A program made the position numbers and the translations under genes. Shown here piece after piece: positions 33,281-35,130 of a stretch of DNA of 35,130 bases. This DNA comes from Bacteroidales bacterium (lineage in GTDB: Bacteria > Bacteroidota > Bacteroidia > Bacteroidales > S143-33): the NCBI GenBank assembly GCA_015489395.1, contig WFZV01000046.1, positions 1 to 35,130 of the forward strand, written 5' to 3'. Position 1 is the first letter of the stretch; every line of letters begins with the position of its first letter. The notes beneath the pieces were generated by a model that was not told the origin of the DNA, made no database searches, and saw nothing but the letters and a program-made list of their open reading frames with translations.

Positions 33281-33311
33281 TTTGTTAAATAAATAAATTA
33301 AAATAACTTTC
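33281..33311 (+). promoter_or_regulatory. Candidate promoter for the S9 peptidase gene
   Basis: TTTG (33281-33284), a 19-base spacer and TAACTTTC (33304-33311) match TTTG/TAnnTTTG except for the final base. The leader before ATG 33339 would be about 20 bases. Confidence 0.45.
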
Positions 33312-33338
33312 AGACACAAATTTAAAAAATTAATCGAA

Positions 33339-35130
33339 ATGAAACGAATATCTTTGTATTTATTTTTGTTATTTTTTTCATTTACAGCTGTTTATGCACA
33401 AAAGCGATTAACCCTTGAGCAAGCTGTTTTTGCCTATAGCAAAGGCTTATATCCCAAGACCCTGCCTGGCTTGCAATGGCGTTCTACTCTGGACAAATTG
33501 GTGTATGTTAAGGACTATTCTACTTTAGTACAAATCGACCCTGTTACAGACCAGGAGCAACAACTCGTTACTTTGGACGAGATTAATGAACAATTGCCCG
33601 ACGGACGAAAACTTCAATATCTTTATGACATCAGATGGCTCAGTCCAAATACTTTTTATCTAATTCAAAATCATACAGTTATTGTTTTTAATGTCGAAAA
33701 TAAAAAGATTATAAAAGTCTATAAGCTTCCACAAAACGCACGAAATATTTTCTACTCACCTGAAGCTAAAGCTGTGGCTTTTACCATTAAAAATAACCTA
33801 TTTTACATGGATAGCTTAATGGTCCAGCGACAAATCACCTTTGACAAGGACACAAACATCGTCAATGGCGATAATTACGTTCATCGTCAGGAATTTGGCA
33901 TTGACCACGGAATTTTTTGGTCACCAAACGGAAATTACATAGCATTTTACCGCAAAGACCAGCGAATGGTCGAAAATTACCCTGTTATTGACTACACTGT
34001 TTTCCCTGCAAAAGTACACTATTTCAAGTACCCATTTGCGGGGCATACCAGCGAACAGGTTAAATTAGGCGTATATAACCTTAAAACCCATGAAATTGTT
34101 TATCTCAACACAGGCCAGCCTGCTGACCATTATTTAACACAGGTTACCTGGGACCCTTCTGAAAATTATATTTATATCGGCATCTTAAACCGCGACCAAA
34201 ACCATCTATGGCTCAACAAATACGATATACACACTGGAGACAAGGTTAAAACACTGTTCGAAGAGACTAACCCTAAATACGTCGAACCACTTTTCCCGCT
34301 GTATTTCGTTCCACACCATCCAGACAAGTTCCTGTACTTTAGCCAGCGCGATGGTTGGCAACACCTGTATTTGTACGATACAAGCGGAACTTTAATCAGA
34401 CAGGTTACAAAAGGCAAATGGGAAGTAACTAAATTACTGCAATTTAGCCATGACGGACAGTATGTTTATGTCCAGACCACAAAAATTAGCCCAATACAAC
34501 GCCACGTTTATAAGGTCAACCTAAATAACGGTCGTATGCTGCGGTTGACTTCAGAACATGGCGAGCATACAATTGCAGTTTCAGCCGACGATCAATATTA
34601 TTTTGACTCATACTCAAGTCTGGACGTACCGCGAAAAATCGATTTATACAAAAATTCAAGATTCATACGAAACCTGCTTACAGCCAGTGATCCGCTTGCC
34701 GATTATGACAAACCAACGATTAAAATCGGTACCATCACAGCAGCCGACGGCAAAACCAAACTTTATTACCGTTTGATTTTGCCTCCGCATTTAGACAAAA
34801 GCAAAAAATATCCTGCCATAGTGTATGTTTATGGCGGACCACACGTCCAGCTTATTCACGATACATATTTGGCAGCAGCGCAAATGTGGCTCATTTACCT
34901 GGCACAAAAAGGTTACGTTGTTTTTACAGTTGACAACCGCGGATCAGATAATCGCGGATTTGCCTTTGAAAGCGTAATTTACCGTCAATTAGGCGTAAAT
35001 GAAATGAAAGACCAAATCCAGGGCGTAAAATTCTTAAAATCATTACCATTTGTTGATTCGACACGTTTGGGCGTAACAGGCTGGAGCTTTGGTGGCTTTA
35101 TGACTACATCGCTGGTTACTACTTATCCTG
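33339..35130 (+). CDS. DPP-IV-like S9 prolyl oligopeptidase family serine peptidase (3' end outside window)
   Basis: The gene is open to the window edge and so is missing from the ORF track; 597 residues are visible. The signal peptide MKRISLYLFLLFFSFTAVYA ends at AQ, then comes an eight-bladed-propeller-type region (IFWSPNGNYIAFYRKDQ, YVEPLFPLYFVPH, FLYFSQRDGWQHLYLYD). From about residue 480 the alpha/beta hydrolase domain begins (YPAIVYVYGGPHVQ, VDNRGSDNRGFAFE), with the nucleophile motif GWSFGGFMT at the end. The catalytic Asp and His lie beyond the window. In place of the Glu-Glu motif that anchors the substrate N-terminus in DPP-IV, this protein has YVHRQEFGIDHG, as in a distinct Bacteroidota S9 group I recall, so DPP-IV specificity should not be assumed. 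Confidence 0.9.
   Translation, partial: MKRISLYLFLLFFSFTAVYAQKRLTLEQAVFAYSKGLYPKTLPGLQWRSTLDKLVYVKDYSTLVQIDPVTDQEQQLVTLDEINEQLPDGRKLQYLYDIRWLSPNTFYLIQNHTVIVFNVENKKIIKVYKLPQNARNIFYSPEAKAVAFTIKNNLFYMDSLMVQRQITFDKDTNIVNGDNYVHRQEFGIDHGIFWSPNGNYIAFYRKDQRMVENYPVIDYTVFPAKVHYFKYPFAGHTSEQVKLGVYNLKTHEIVYLNTGQPADHYLTQVTWDPSENYIYIGILNRDQNHLWLNKYDIHTGDKVKTLFEETNPKYVEPLFPLYFVPHHPDKFLYFSQRDGWQHLYLYDTSGTLIRQVTKGKWEVTKLLQFSHDGQYVYVQTTKISPIQRHVYKVNLNNGRMLRLTSEHGEHTIAVSADDQYYFDSYSSLDVPRKIDLYKNSRFIRNLLTASDPLADYDKPTIKIGTITAADGKTKLYYRLILPPHLDKSKKYPAIVYVYGGPHVQLIHDTYLAAAQMWLIYLAQKGYVVFTVDNRGSDNRGFAFESVIYRQLGVNEMKDQIQGVKFLKSLPFVDSTRLGVTGWSFGGFMTTSLVTTYP

Noticed and set aside
1-35130. CRISPR array, insertion sequence, prophage or integrative element
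   Set aside because: No regularly spaced repeats, transposase, integrase or phage genes were seen; the repeated protein segments at 19753-21141 are diverged domain repeats.

Overview
This window reads as a piece of an AT-rich chromosome from the phylum Bacteroidota. The evidence is the phylum-typical gene content (DUF4270 lipoprotein beside a short glycogen/starch synthase-like protein and glmS, 40-residue ribosomal protein THX, START-like SRPBCC protein, Tricorn-type S41 protease, exported S9 peptidase). Several gene starts are also preceded by the Bacteroidota promoter pattern TTTG-N19/20-TAnnTTTG, and Shine-Dalgarno motifs are generally lacking. It looks like ordinary core chromosome: I see no insertion sequence, prophage, CRISPR array or integration scar.

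Layout. (1) 1-1560: a PolB-like 3'-5' exonuclease, about 650 bases of T/G-rich DNA without a gene, and a tRNA-Glu(UUC) on the minus strand with its own promoter and terminator. (2) 1575-6723: a minus-strand operon gt5-like, DUF4270, glmS, manA, pointing to amino-sugar and envelope glycan supply. (3) 6821-8632: an exported YfiR/DUF4154-like protein overlapping an AlbA_2 protein, then a START-like protein on the other strand. (4) 8705-13618: a Memo-family lipoprotein, an AI-2E family permease and miaA, then an anchored coiled-coil protein with a TIGR01777 SDR protein. (5) 13622-16613: a membrane protein and a dicarboxylate/acidic amino acid symporter (minus), tpiA (plus), and THX (minus, too short for the ORF track). 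(6) 16679-22083: an uncharacterised lipoprotein, a 6-phosphofructokinase, a secreted five-repeat OmpL47-like protein, and a 115-residue orphan. The last three genes each end at a strong hairpin terminator. (7) 22084-26869: an FAD-less fused xanthine dehydrogenase-type molybdoenzyme (minus), a secreted single-domain protein with a glycosyltransferase (plus), and a TetR regulator (minus). (8) 26894-35130: a Tricorn-like protease, a two-domain protein-tyrosine-phosphatase-like protein, a second TetR overlapping a paralogue of the lipoprotein in (6), and the 5' part of a DPP-IV-like S9 peptidase that runs off the window.

Themes. Two glycolytic enzymes (PfkA, TpiA) are present. Exported proteins dominate the right half: lipoproteins, Tricorn and S9 peptidases, and the repeat protein. 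The second-look items I rate highest are the phosphatase with an undescribed N-terminal half, the two paralogous lipoproteins, the Memo-family protein exported as a lipoprotein, the half-length GT5 protein locked into the glmS/manA operon, and a palindrome overlapping a TetR promoter. I found no clear multi-gene novel defence or biosynthetic system.

All assignments come from reading motifs by eye. No database search or structure prediction was run.
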